In this document: positions 22,046 to 34,249 of the stretch, one piece after another
Position numbering within the stretch: the stretch's first letter is position 1
Layout: each line of letters begins with the position of its first letter
Source of the DNA: Gyrodactylus bullatarudis
Lineage: Eukaryota; Platyhelminthes; Monogenea; Gyrodactylidea; Gyrodactylidae
NCBI GenBank assembly: GCA_012064415.1
Contig: SSNU01000071.1
Location: 391,611 to 455,610 of the forward strand
Direction: 5' to 3'
DNA length: 64,000 nucleotides
The notes under the pieces: model-generated
What the model was told of the DNA's origin: nothing
Databases searched by the model: none
What the model saw: only the letters and a program-made list of their open reading frames with translations
Program-made: the position numbers and the translations under genes

Positions 22046-23594
22046 CGCACGGTTCGTCTACTATTGGTTTCAGTGTTTATTCAATTTTTAACGGATTTTT
22101 AAATCTGGACCAAGGTTTTTAGATCGAATTTAAGAGAGTTCAAAACACTAAATTCTTATCTTTATTTTAACTACATAGTTTTACATGAAATTTCAGGAAA
22201 AAAATTAAAAATCCCTGACTAATAGCAGTTTTTCACCATTTTTGAGGAAACTCATGTCCATGCAACAATCATAAAACAAAACTTCTCGAGTAACTAATCG
22301 AGCTGCGAATTTGTGCTTTTGTTCAATTTTATTTAATTAACCCTTTCAAGGTCATACGTGGACCAAAATATTGAGCCTAAAAATGTCTGTAAAAAAAAGA
22401 TAACTGAGTTGCGCACTATTAAACACCTCGTTTATCAATCATTACGAGAAAAAATTGGACCAAAAGGTATTTCATTAGGATTAAGGGAATTCACATTGAT
22501 TATTTATAAATTCTTGAAATTACTTCTGCAGTCGCTTGAAAGTAGTTAGTGAAATGTCGAAAAAAATTTTTATTCATTCTGATTCCGCATATCTGTTCAT
22601 ATTTATTAAATAGACTCATTCAGCTCCAGAGACCCAGATGACACAGAACATGGGATTACCTTAAGCTTTACGTGGTAAAATAACCATTTTAAAACTCTTA
22701 AATCCTTCTACAGAAAGAGACAATGAATGGGACATCTGGAAAAACAATTTTAAATTTTCTTATGTGTGTTCAACCCTTCGAATCGAATTTCAATATCAAG
22801 TGCTTTAATTTATTTACAGATCTATGGCATGAAAATCAATAGGTAGTTTCAAGGGTTTTCTAACTCTATCTTCCCTTGTTCTTATCTCACGGGAATCTGG
22901 TCTTGCCTCATTTAATAATGAAAAGTGAAATGTAATTAAATTTCTTATCGTTCATGAAAGATCTGGTCTAAATTTTCAATTAATCATTCGCCTGTAAAAT
23001 AGAGATACTAAGTCCGAGGAAAATAACTTTATTTGGAAAATAAATAGTATTTTTCCAGAGTACAGAGGAGTATAGATAAAAAATTGAGTTTGTCGACAAA
23101 TTTTCCCACTCCAATATGGAATAATCAAACAAGATTTGTGGCTAAGAAAACATCAACAAGAGACTAGCGAGGAACACCGAAAACAGATGAAATGAAAAAC
23201 AATTCCCAGTTCACAGAGAGTAGCCGAGAAACTGTTATTTTAATATTAGTTAGTTAGCAATACTGGTAATAATTAGATAGAAAATATTAGTATTAGATCC
23301 AATATTCGTATAGTCTCTACAAGAGTATTATTATTCCTATACATAGAAAGGCCTAGATTTTTGAAACTATCAATTTTAAATTCTAGCCATTTTATGAGAT
23401 TTTTATAGAGCGATTATTCAAAGTCGGGAATTCCTAGGTCTCAACAGTATTTAGGCTCAGAAATCAAATCTCAGACCTGATATGTATAAATTACAGATTA
23501 AATATTTACTCACACAAGATTGCTTTGTATTGAATTTAAATTTTGTATTAATTTACCAAGCTAACTAAAATCACCTATTGATATGATCTTAATA
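22046..23594. other. Intronic stretch; one unassigned small frame
   Basis: Contains a plus-strand frame at 22358-22549 (63 codons, K-K-I-T-E-L-R-T-I-K-H-L-V-Y-Q-S-L-R-E-K) of fairly balanced composition but no recognised family. Otherwise AT-rich with no feature seen. Confidence 0.3.
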
Positions 23595-23715
23595 TTTTAA
23601 CGTTTTTAATCTTATTCCAAAAGCATGGAGAGGTATTTTGAAGTGAAATTTGGTGGGATAATAATATCAAAATACCTGAAGATTAAATTCATCATATCGA
23701 TGGGCGATTCAAGTA
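23595..23715. repeat. Foldback family D, right-half copy D3
   Basis: TTATTCCAAAAGCATGGAGAGGTATTTTGAAG to ATCAAAATACCTGAAG matches the right arm of D1 (16485-16550) and D2 (37505-37580) with scattered substitutions. The left half is absent. Confidence 0.55.
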
Positions 23716-25079
23716 ATTTTGCAAAATTGACTTAAATCGTATAATATGATTATTTTTTTCAATACTCTTGAATCTATTTTTGTTCAATGAAAAAAGATAG
23801 TAAAGTGCGAGGTGAACTGTCGTATATTGTCGTGAAAAAAATAATAAATACATCAGAATTTTTGATTTTTGTTAGTTTATTTTTATCTCTTTCAAGTCTG
23901 TAAAGTACTTTCGATATGATGATGTATTTATTTTTTTAGAAAAAATAGTAAAAATCAAAAATTCACTGTAATTTTTTGTTTTACAAATCATTTAAAACTG
24001 TTAAAGGTTACATTTCTTCGGGCATCGGTAATAAAAAACTGCCTAATTCACTAGTATTTCTATAAAGGCTACAACTAAAGGTCATGTTTATTTAAATTAA
24101 AGTTTCTTAGATCAAAATATTTCAGTTCAACTAAAATGGTATTAAAGACATGTTTTTTATAGTGCACTGACTCTGGGATACGCCTTAAGCTAAATAGATG
24201 GACATTTATTGATGAAAAATAAAATCTCTAATCCCTATCTAAAGAAACTGAAATGACTAGTCAATATTGAAAGTTTGCTATAGGAAAATATCTACAGTTC
24301 GCTGAGAGTATCGAAAATTATTATTCTAAAAAGTGATGGTATTCAATCAATTCTTTGTTCAAAAATCTGAGAATAGAATTTCAGTCATTCTTTTGTGCAT
24401 TAGTTGTTATAATAATGGCTAAAAAACATCCAACACTAGCAGATCAAATAAAATATACCTAAAGTCTTTGGTTGAAAGTTTATCTGTTTCTTTCGGTCAT
24501 CATGGATTTCTGTGATTATTATTTAAAATAATACTTATCATGAGTGCTAGCACAATAGTTTATGTGAATGTTTCCCATAATAAAATTTTTTCTTACCCAA
24601 AGTTCAAAGGTTGCCGGTTAGAATCTTAGCTTCAAAAGTTATCTCATCATAATTGAGTTCTTAAGGAATCATTTCTAATTTTGTAAACATTATAAATTAT
24701 ATTAGTCTTGAGACTATCAAGATTAACGATAACATATCCATCAGTTAGCTATAGTCAACATAACTGCGTGTAATGTTGGAATCATATAAATTCAATCTAA
24801 TCTGATACTAATTGAAAGCTATTCGGTTTCCTGGTACTATCGTTCATTAATTGATAATAACTAATTGAATAATCATACCCCGGATATTCGGTCATCACAT
24901 TCGGCAGTGGTGAGAATGCAAATCAAGGTATATATAACTATATTAATCGTCTCGAATAAGGCAACTTAAAACCGGCTTTTTCAATCAGTTTGCATAAAAG
25001 GAAATTATTTCAAAGGATAAAATATTCAACCGAATGAGAACAAATTTAATCAACAGGCTGTAGGATTTCAATAAAGCTT
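23716..25079. other. Intronic stretch with a family G fragment
   Basis: Nothing coding seen. At 24703-24738 TATTAGTCTTGAGACTATCAAGATTAACGATAACATAT is a half-copy of the hairpin repeat G (full copy at 43975-44068). Confidence 0.4.
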
Positions 25080-25650
25080 TGAAAATAATTCAATATTTTT
25101 TCCGAAAAGTAAGGATTCTTGAATGATTCCAAGAGTTACTAAAATTTCTGAAAAATTCAATCTGGCCAAAATTAGGCCGTTTTTCAAGTTTCGAAAATGC
25201 ACCAAATTTCCACTTTTTCAACGTTCTGAGCTCAAAATTTTTATCAATTTCAAAGATTAAAAAAAATTTGATACTGACAAAGATTTTAAATTAAGTCATT
25301 ATGGTTGAGAAAAACTCACTATTTTCAAGAAAAATTTAAATTTTGGATCATTTTCCTTCGTTATGATTCCAAAATTCAAATAGTTCGCCTCATTAATAGC
25401 GAATTACTTTAGGTTAATTCGATTTCTTTGTCTTGAGTTCAGAAATTTCAGTATCAAATTGTTTAAATCTTCGAAATTGGCCTAGTTCTAGTCAGATTGA
25501 AATTTTTCCATTTTTAAAACTCAAAATCAATTTGTTCCTGACTTTCCGGAGAGCTTTTGGGAAAAATAGTAAATTCAGTTCTGCTAAAATGTCCAAAAAG
25601 ACATGGGGGATGCCTCACAGATTTCATTCGTGTCACATCAAGTTTGGATA
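25080..25650. repeat. Foldback family B, copy B3
   Basis: Left half with AAAATTAGGCCGTTTTTCAAGTTTCGAAAATGCACC and CCACTTTTTCAACG; right half with CTGACTTTCCGGAGAG and the inverse words. It ends less than 50 bp from the innexin exon 1 donor site. The frames at 25433-25651 (plus) and 25514-25711 (minus) run through the palindrome and the exon border and are artefacts. Confidence 0.6.
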
Positions 25651-25687
25651 AAAATTCAGATTTATTTGAAATTATAAAAATACTTAC

Positions 25688-25862
25688 CGACATATTGGCG
25701 AAGGCTGACAATGGCTATAAAAATTACCATTAATCCGCCAGTGAACTGATAGTTTAGTTGATCCACAAAATCCACACCTTCACCACCATACGGGGTTCGG
25801 AATAAGCGACCTAATTTAAAAACAAATCCACCATCAAGTAAGCCGCTCGCTCCACGAGCCAT
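25688..25862 (-). CDS. Innexin, exon 1 (N-terminus and first membrane span)
   Basis: 175-nt coding exon starting ATGG at 25862 and ending ...Y-V-G with donor G|GTAAGT (GT at 25687-25686). It encodes 58 residues plus one base. A glycine-rich N-terminal tail with G-F-V-F-K-L-G-R-L-F-R is followed by V-D-F-V-D-Q-L-N-Y-Q-F-T (residues 30-41), the amphipathic segment before span 1, then the span itself (~43-55), ending in L-R-Q-Y-V-G, the innexin signature at the start of loop 1. The continuation G-K-P-I-Q-C-W is supplied by exon 2 at 4876. In connexon-type channels the N-terminal tail lines the pore entrance. An in-frame run-on through the donor (K-Y-F-Y-N-F-K) is not protein. Confidence 0.93.
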
Positions 25863-25930
25863 AATCTACAATAAATGATTTTTCTTTTGTTGGCTGCTTT
25901 CTTTGTACAACCTCTTCTACTAAATAGGGT
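25863..25930 (-). other. Innexin 5' leader with a possible acceptor close to the ATG
   Basis: Immediately upstream of the ATG the minus strand reads TTTATTGTAG|ATT-ATG (AG at 25867-25866). A 5'-untranslated intron could end three bases before the start codon, as happens in many animal genes with leader exons or trans-splicing. I cannot tell this from an ordinary leader. Confidence 0.3.
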
Positions 25931-28225
25931 TTTCTTGTTATTTTGGGGATATTAGACGGGGTCTATCTTCTATTTGATTCGATTTTTACGAATTGATTAG
26001 TTAATTCCGGGGGATTCTGATGACTTTTCATGTGTGCTTATCGAAACTTTTTATAAAAGTAATTCCAGACTTTATCCATGGTCTCTTACTGTTATTCGAT
26101 TGGTAACAGCTATTGTGAATTAATGCAGGAATCAAGTGGAATATTTGACATGATGTGAATTTTCCCAAAGATTACTCCAAATCCACTAATTTTCTTCTTC
26201 TAGTTGATATTCTTGAAGAATGACGATGAAGAAGATGATAGAAATAAACAAAGTAGAAGGTTTTATCCTCTACGGTTAAGCAATGTCCCTTGAATTATTA
26301 CAATTTTATATGTATATCGACTATCAAAATGAAATTAGGAAACTGCAATGAATTTAATCTTTTCTTTCCCCATCAGAAGAATAGTCTTGAAATTTTCATT
26401 GACGAGAGTGCTCTCATTGGCTAATGGATTCTTTCAATTTTCATTGGTTAATAGGTAAGATTTACATTTAAATTCAAAGTATTATTATTACATTTATTAC
26501 CAAAAAAATTATCATTTGGGTATAGAGAAAGAATGCATTCTCATGAATTATGTGCAACTCACTAGATTCCTCCGATCAATTGACTTTTGTTAGAGTAGGC
26601 TTGGTATTCTGAAAAAGGGAGTAAAATCGAATTAATTCATGTTTTTTGATTTAAATCTGAAAAAGCATCTAGAATTTTACCAACTTTAGCTAATAAACTA
26701 ATCTCAGAAACTAAATTCTCATGACTTTTGAGTACTTGTTTTTATGCTTTTATATAAATTTTTGAATAATTTTTTTCCGACTGTTTCAAGTGAAAAATTA
26801 ATTTTAAAAATGCACGTGTGACACTATTGAAACTTATTACAAGGTAAATTAGTCATTGACCATGAATTGCCATCTTTCCAGTTCTTTCTTTCAAGTGCCA
26901 ATTTCCTCCTCTAATTAAGTTCCATTGTGGTGCAATGTGTATGCGTATAAGGGAACATTGAAATCAGCCCAGAAATGTTTATTGTTTGAACAAAAAACTT
27001 TGATCGATAATTCTCAAAATCTAAAATTATTATTGTTTTTTTTAGAGAAAATATTCACTACTTCAAGACTTTGAAAAAAATGAAAATCCTTGAGTTCATT
27101 CAATTCTTCCTGAAGAAAGGGGAGAGTGTACAAGATATTTTTCAAGTTTGGTAAGAATAATGGCCTAATTATTCTCAAGATTTATTTCAGAGATTATAGA
27201 AAATAATTGGTTTAAAATAAATAATAAATTTCTATTGACCTTAAAGCAAAGTTTGACACGGGATAGAGAAAAAAAATACTTTTTCAACTGCAATACTCTC
27301 ATTATCAAGGGATTCAGAGAAGACCCTCTCAGTTCTAAGAGCGGTATTGATTTCACCAGGGAAAATAAAAAAATAAATTTTTAGATAAATAGATAATTTT
27401 TTCAGGGTTTTTGCAGAATTTTCCACAGAAAATAGAGAAACCCACTCTAATACTCAATTAAAAGATGAAAAACAAGTTATTAACAAATGTAATTTTTTAT
27501 ATTATAAACATTAGAAAGAGCACACACTTTTGCAAAAGATAGATTCTTAAGTGTCAGAGAATGCAATTTAATTTTATTTCAAGAATTATCGATCAAAATA
27601 TCAACTCAACTTAAAAAAATCAACTCTCTTTGAATTACCTTCTATAGAGACCTGAAATCTTTGCGTATTCCAAGAGATTTGTGGTAAATGTGTATTTTCT
27701 AAAGCTTAACTGGAAAGATGTATTCCACTTATTATTCCATCTCACATATTCTCTATCAAACAACCACTTCACATGTTGATGCACTGTTGATTTTAATGTA
27801 TAATTTCAAGTTAAAAGTTACTAAATTCTGAAATTGATATTATCTTTGGAGATGAAAGTGTAGAACGTCAGTCAATATCTGATTCCATATTCTCTATAAA
27901 TACTTTATAGAGATATTACTAGCTCTTCTAATTGAAAAAAAAAAAAAGATTTCTAAATAAATGAATATATATATTAACAAAAAGCTCAACTCATCATAAA
28001 ATTTTAACACCTGTCCCCTTTTTTTTGGAGTGACTGCTCACAACTCAATGGAGAATTTCTCTATGCATATTCATATATTAACTAATCTTGAATGCATCAA
28101 TCAATTATACTCATTTTTTGATCAAGATTACAAGGTCTGCATTACCTAATCGATATAAAAGCACCATGAGGCCAATTCAGTTATTGTTGAATGAGATGAT
28201 CCAGGAAGAAGAAATCAAAAATGTA
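25931..28225. other. Stretch upstream of the innexin, no gene recognised
   Basis: AT-rich. A block near 27655-27710 (TTGCGTATTCCAAGAGATTT ... TTTTCTAAAG) matches the end of the dispersed repeat H (see 34250 and 43322). No promoter can be identified with confidence. Confidence 0.35.
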
Positions 28226-28375
28226 TATGTTACCGATAATCTTGTTACTCTTGATAGTCTCAAGTTAACAAGATTAACTGAAAGCCTGTTAAACTTGTTA
28301 CTCGGTTTCAAAATTATCTGATAGTCTCAAGAATCCCGGGAATCTTGTTACTAGTAACAAGTTTAACTGATAATA
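28226..28375. repeat. Hairpin family G, rearranged copy
   Basis: TATGTTACCGATAATCTTGTTACTCTTGATAGTCTCAAG followed by shuffled pieces AACAAGATTAAC and TTGTTACTAGTAACAAG. Same words as the full hairpin at 43975-44068. The plus frame 28088-28321 ends in this repeat. Confidence 0.55.
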
Positions 28376-29250
28376 ACTAATTTTTTGACTTTCAGAATTT
28401 AGAAAGAAAAATCACTCAGTTTATTCATAACACCCCTAGGATTTTTTCAGAATCTCTTTTCAAAAGTGTTACACATCAATAGAACCTTAAAAGCTTTACG
28501 AAATTTGATACCGTTAGAAATGAAAATTATACCTGTGTGATATTATCTAGAATTATAACCTCAAACTTCATATTCATTTTTAATCCATACGAAATTTAAA
28601 AACTAATCAGTTTATCAACTTTTATTAATAATCTGAACTTATCTTGATGTCGTAATCAGCATTTCTTGAATCAGATTAGATTCGAAATCTTGTTCAAATC
28701 GCTAATAAAACTTGAAATTTCTTTATAAATGAGAGAGAACCCGGACCATCTCCATGAATAGGAGTTACCCTGGCCCCATTTATTTTTATTTTTCTACTTC
28801 ATACTCAGGCAACTCAAGAAAGGAAAATTCTTTTGGTTTTCCATTAACAATGTATTTATTTTTCGATTGTAGATTTTATAGGTATCATTCATAGATTTAA
28901 TTTCTCTTGATAAAATATTTTTCGTAAATTAACCAAGGATATTTTAGCTTTGAATCAGTTTCAGACTAAATGAAAGAGTAACTAATTAAATGGATATCAA
29001 TTTACGTAGTATCTCAGTAAATACATGAAAGTTTTTTTCCCATTTACGTATTATTAAGGGATATAACTTTAAATGAATTGATTAGTAATTAGGATAACAC
29101 ACAAAGGTAGTCCTATTTTCTCATTTGGATACTAGGAATTTACTGGAACTAAATTTGAACACGCAAAGCACAATAGAATTTGAAATAATTTTCATGAAAA
29201 CTATTTTTCTTCATATCGTGAAAGTGGGTCTCATGATTCACACCTAAATA
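28376..29250. other. Stretch without recognisable features
   Basis: AT-rich; nothing coding or repetitive that I recognise. Confidence 0.35.
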
Positions 29251-29832
29251 AAATGAAAATTGGAATTCATGATTTTTACAAAATTATGAATTTTTTTATA
29301 AAGAAATTGAATTTGAACAAGATTTTTTGGAATCTAGATCGTAGGTTCCACTTTCAGGATCTGAAGAAAAAATTTTGAAAAAAATAAAATTTAATTGAGA
29401 TCCTAAAGTTATGGGATATTTCAAATCATGCGATGGGGCTGAATTCCCATTTTTTTGAAATTTGAGTTGATAATTTTTGTTGATTTAAAAGTGAGAGAGT
29501 GATCAAAAGTTGATTTTTAGGATCACGATTAGTCAAAGAAATTAAATATGCTGATTCAGATTTTGAGAATCCGCCCATCTTCGTTAATTTTAAATATTTT
29601 CCCTACTTGAAAATCGATGAAATTTTGATGATCCCGGGAAATTGGCGAGTTCATTGATATTTTTATGATGATCATCAGTTTTCTGTCTTTTTTTGATCCT
29701 AAAAATCAACTTTTGAACACTCTCTCACTTTTAATTCCAAAAATTCTTGATCAAATTTGATTTCTTGATGAAACAATTGAGAATTTTGTAAAAATCATAA
29801 ATTTCCATCTTCATAATTTTACTAGCTTTATT
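29251..29832. repeat. Foldback family A, copy A1
   Basis: Inverted-repeat element. The left arm has GGAATTCATGATTTTTACAAAATT, TTTTTTGGAATCTAGATC and AAAAGTTGATTTTTAGGATCACGATTAGTC. The right arm returns GATCCTAAAAATCAACTTTTGA, CTTGATCAAATTTGATTTCTTGATG and AAAATCATAAATTTCC, ending CATCTTCATAATTTTACTAGC. The centre contains GATCCCGGGAAATTGGCGAG. The arms pair imperfectly. No frame of note. From 29388 to about 29660 it is almost identical to A2. Confidence 0.75.
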
Positions 29833-31449
29833 ATAAAACTTCTTAAAAGAATAACACTTTGTTACCATGGTTAATTAGCTTATAAGCGATGCTCGACGAG
29901 TTAAAAAAATTCCATTTTTTTGAAACCTGAATCAAAAGGCTTACTTTGACCGATTTATGAAAAATAACTGAAGAGTTAAAAATGTTCGTTTCTATCAAAT
30001 TGTATATTTTTTTAAATATGGAAGATAGGATTTCAGATTTTTCCCATCAATCGGAAAAATGCGCTTTTTGTTTGAAAATAACTTCAATATTGAATATCCA
30101 AGATAAAAATGGGTTCAACATTCACCACTGTAGCATAATACCCTTGAGATAGAACTGCTTGTGTGAACATTATGCATGAGAAATGAACCTTGTCCTGAAT
30201 TTGTTATTCAGCTTCATAACTGGTGATAAGTTTAATAAATTCAACAATAACTAACAAAATGTACCATAAAGTTGGATGGTTTGTGATAACTTCTAAAAAA
30301 AAAATTCAGGAAACGCTTAAATATCTTTGGAAAAAGTTGATTTCATCCCAGACATGATTGAAATGGTTAAAAACTTTATGAATTTTAAAAACTATTCTCG
30401 TGAAAAAAACGAACAAAGGATTAATAAAACATCACTCTCGGGTAATGCTTTGATAATTTTCACGGATTTAATGATTCATACAGTAGGTTTTCAGTTTGTA
30501 TTTCAATTATTAAATAAAATTTTTGACTAGTTCTAGATAGATCTTAAAAGAGTGGCTGAAAAACTTTTCTTTCTAGCCTCCTTCCCAATTTATAAAGAGA
30601 AGATTATTTACTCAAAGCTCTTTGTTGTCTTTTCTGGTTCTCCCACCCCCATCCCCTTTATAGCATAAATTTTGATCGAAAAAAATTAAATTGAAAACAA
30701 ATTCAATGAAATTTGTAAAAAAAATTAACCAGAATAACAGAGATTGTGAATGTGACTCCTTCTACAATGTTAATGCAAAGGATGAAATTGAAATAAATTG
30801 CATATGTAATAACTTCATTTTTATAAAACAGAAGCTGAAAAAAGTCGAGAATAAACTTTACTGTCATTAATCATGAGTGAAGCAGATAGAGGGTGTGGGC
30901 TCCAGCAAACAACTCGAATATTAGGAGAAAGAAAATGATGAGGACAGTCAGAAAGTTAGGGGGAAACAGAAAAACTTCACAAATCAATTCACTAGAGATC
31001 AAGAAATTATTTTCCCTTCTTTTTTTATTATTAAATGAGCTCATTCATTCTCAGGGAAGTTATATTATATTTCGGTTTGCCAAATGTGTCTAACAAATCT
31101 AGATATATTAGTTTTAGAATTTTTCCCTTCTCTTCTACTAGAGAGATAATTGAATTTTGTATGTTTTCATATTATTATTATCATTATTTTATTGTTCATT
31201 GAATAAATCAAGATGTAAAACCATATATACACATAATATCCCTCTATTATAATATAAAAAGTCTAGTGATACGTTTTGGCTCATTATTATTCTTTCTTTC
31301 ACAAAATGCTTGATTGTTAGACAACAAGACAAGAGATAATTAAACCAGATTGAATCAGATTAATAACGACCACTTTTCCAAACCCTCCTCCATAAGACAA
31401 TCAAATATATCAGTCCTCTTCTAGAGTTAAATTTTATAATAATAATTAT
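29833..31449. other. Stretch without recognisable genes
   Basis: Two plus-strand frames (30327-30530, 67 codons; 30893-31093, 66 codons) have no recognised domain, no splice context and no repeat relation. I treat them as chance frames. Confidence 0.35.
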
Positions 31450-31632
31450 TAAAGGTCGAAGAAAGATAGGTACCCTTAGAGATGGCTTTTGCGAAGAACA
31501 AGGTATCAGATCTCTTTTGGAAATTATCCAAATTGTATGATAAAATAAATACTTTTTTTAATAATTTTATTATTTCGGTACCTTTTCGGATCTGGATCTA
31601 AACCATCTGAAGAACCCCCATAAGGGGGGGGG
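31450..31632 (+). repeat. SINE-like repeat, body fragment
   Basis: GGTCGAAGAAAGATAGGTACCCTTAGAGATGGCTTTTGCGAAGAACAAGGT and, after an AT-rich insert, CGGTACCTTTTCGGATCTGGATC ... GAACCCC match the copy at 52930-53150 in order and strand. The tRNA-like head found there is missing here. It ends in a run of about 10 G. Confidence 0.5.
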
Positions 31633-32019
31633 TGATTACTCGATAGACAGAATTTTTTATCTATGACTCTTAATTAAAAATAAGGACAAATTGAACATCA
31701 TAGCTATAGGAGGATTAAGTTGATAGAACAACAGAAGCGTATTCTTTCAACGTGACTGAAATTATTATTACAACAAATGAGGCATTTTGTTTGTAAATGC
31801 TCTACGACAAGTAAAAACCCTTAACTTGACATTATCGAGGATTTTATCAAGTTGTTGAATTTCTTTTAAAACAATTCAAACCAACTTACAAAATGTTTGT
31901 CTTTTATTTGTTAAAGTGTGAAGAAAGATGAATCGTGTTCATGTTTTAAATAATCGTCATTGAATTAACAATTGAAAAAAACCATTGGGATAGAGTAGAA
32001 AGATTGAAAACCTAACATG

Positions 32020-32700
32020 ACAATAGGAATTAAAGAATTTCCCGAAATTCTGAATTTTTTCATCAAGAAATTGAATTTGATCAAGATCGAATATGGAATT
32101 ACGAAATGAAGAAAAACAATTTGAAAAAACCAAATTTAATTGAGATCCTAAAGTTATGGGATATTTCAAATCATGCGATGGGGCTGAATTCCCATTTTTT
32201 TGAAATTTGAGTTGATAATTTTTGTTGATTTAAAAGTGAGAGAGTGATCAAAAGTTGATTTTTAGGATCACGATTAGTCAAAGAAATTAAATATGCTGAT
32301 TCAGATTTTGAGAATCCACCCATCTTCGTGGAAAAACTCGAATGTTAATTTTAAATATTTTCCCTACTTGAAAATCGATGAAATTTTGATGATTCAAGAT
32401 CCCGGGAAATTGGCGAGTCCATTGAAATTTTTATGGTCATAATCGGTTTCTTTGACTAATCGTGATCTTAAAAATCAACTTTTGATCACTCTCTCACTTT
32501 GAAATCAACAAAACTTATCAACTCAAAGTTCAAAAAAATGGGAATTCGGCGCCATCGCTTGATTTGAAATATGCCATAACTTTCTTAAAATTTTATTTTT
32601 TTCAAATTTTTTTTCTTCAGATCCTGAAAGTGGAACCTACGATCTAGATTCCAAAAAATCTTGATCAAATTCCTATCTTCATATTAACTAGCTTCAATAA
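32020..32700. repeat. Foldback family A, copy A2
   Basis: Fuller copy than A1: left arm from TCATCAAGAAATTGAATTTGATCAAG, right arm back to GATCCTGAAAGTGGAACC, TCTAGATTCCAAAAAATCTTGATC and CTTCATATTAACTAGCTTC. It retains two internal stretches deleted in A1 (about 17 bp after CATCTTCG, and TTCAAGA before TCCCGGGAAATTGGCGAG). The minus frame 31957-32169 crosses its border and is not a gene. Confidence 0.75.
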
Positions 32701-33044
32701 TTGATTAAATTTCAACCAGTTTTTTAAAGGATAGCAATTTCATTCTTTAAAAGATTAAGGAATTCTGTACTATATTGCTTGGAATGACTGATTTTTCAGA
32801 TATTTCACTACTTTTTAGCTCAATAATAATAGAAAAATATCACAAATCAATATACTCAATAAGATAACACCATAAAAGACGATACTTGAGTCATAGCAAA
32901 AGTTTTTCTGGTAATTACTGTAACTCATTACAGATTTTCAAAATTTCGCATTTCTTCAAAAATACCTGTAAAATTTCTGTAATTTAGAAAGATTTGAAAT
33001 TTATTTTACAGAATCAGGAATTTTCTGAAGCTTTCTAAAGATTA

Positions 33045-33178
33045 ACTTGCGATCACTCTCTCACTTTGAAATCAACAAAAATATATTGTTAATCTTGATT
33101 CCAGAACATCAAATTCAATTTTTGATGAAAAAAATTGAGAATTTTGTGAAATCTTCATATTATTAACTGGGTGTAGAT
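33045..33178. repeat. Foldback family A, right-end fragment A3
   Basis: GATCACTCTCTCACTTTGAAATCAACAAAAAT ... TTTTTGATGAAAAAAATTGAGAATTTTGTG ... CTTCATATTATTAACT is the right arm of family A with the middle deleted. Confidence 0.6.
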
Positions 33179-34249
33179 CAATTTGATTTGAAAAAGGAAA
33201 ATTCCGATACCTTAATTCTTGAAAGAGGAAGAATCATAAAAAGCCTCTCACTAGCAGACAGAAACGAGGAGAGAATTAGAATTCCTTTAGAATATACGAG
33301 ACAATGGGATAACTTTCTGACGTTCCGCTGAATTATTATTTCCTCTAATGCTCTATTCATTTTATAATATAATATCGATAGGACAGAGAGAGAGAGAGAT
33401 CTATATAGCATAATTCATATTCTCTCTAGGTGATGACTTGGTTTATCTCTATGCAAGAATAGACAGATGGATACATGAGAAGTTCCTCTCTACACTACGC
33501 TGTGTAGTACACTATGAGCTGAGTGAAAAGATTTAAACATATCTTTTTCAAAACGAAGAGAAGATTATCGCTGGAAATTTTTTTTTCAACGATTAGATTA
33601 GGGATAGAATTACGCATATAAATAAGAAAATTTTTTTATCAATTTCAAAAATCAGCAGAGTAGTTTTAAGTCTGGGAAACTTTTTGAGTTAGCCTGGTAA
33701 AAGGAAAAAAAAACATTTTTTTTATCTGTGAGTAAACTGCCGTGATTATGGGATAATGTAAAAACCATCGAAATTTCACTAATTTCATCCGTAAAAATAA
33801 TCTAAATTCGATCCTGAGGTTAATCCGCTCACCAAATTTATCGAATGTGGTTTCCTCAGTTAAAAATCAGAAATTCCAAAGCTCAGAAAAATATTCCATT
33901 TACATAGAAATTACCGCCGGATTTTCTTCCGAATAAAATGCTTAATCTTTCAATCAAAGGCTAATACTATCTTTTAACGGGCCATGTTAGAATTTCACAA
34001 TAGAATGGCTGAAATTCTATACTCTAGAGCAAATTTTTTGTCTGGAATAATAGACAACTGATTGAACGCCATCACTTTTATAAAATAATTAATTTTTGAT
34101 ACTCTCAAAAGACTGAAGCAATTTGATTTTTGATTCTCAGCAAGTTTTAGAAATTGACTAGTTAATGGGATTCCAAATTTCCACAAAGAACTAATCAAAA
34201 AATTCACTAGAATTAGCGCCTGAATTAGGCCCAGACAAGTTTTCTTCAT
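33179..34249. other. Stretch without recognisable genes
   Basis: Contains a (GA)n run at 33388-33399. Minus frames 33178-33411 and 33995-34258 show no family features. Confidence 0.35.

Larger units (their letters stand above)
4877..25687 (-). other. Innexin intron 1, 20,811 bp, phase 1
   Basis: Bounded by GTAAGT at 25687-25682 and TTTTAG ending at 4877. It splits a glycine codon (G|GT), and the two flanking exons join in frame into an unbroken innexin sequence. It is packed with decayed LINE copies, MITEs, a dead gene and an opposite-strand exon-like ORF, each listed separately. The splice junctions are read directly. That no additional small exon intervenes follows from the perfect continuity of the family motif across the join. 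Confidence 0.88.

Noticed and set aside
33388..33399. (GA)n tract, also at 49687-49701
   Set aside because: Short simple repeats, ordinary for such a genome.
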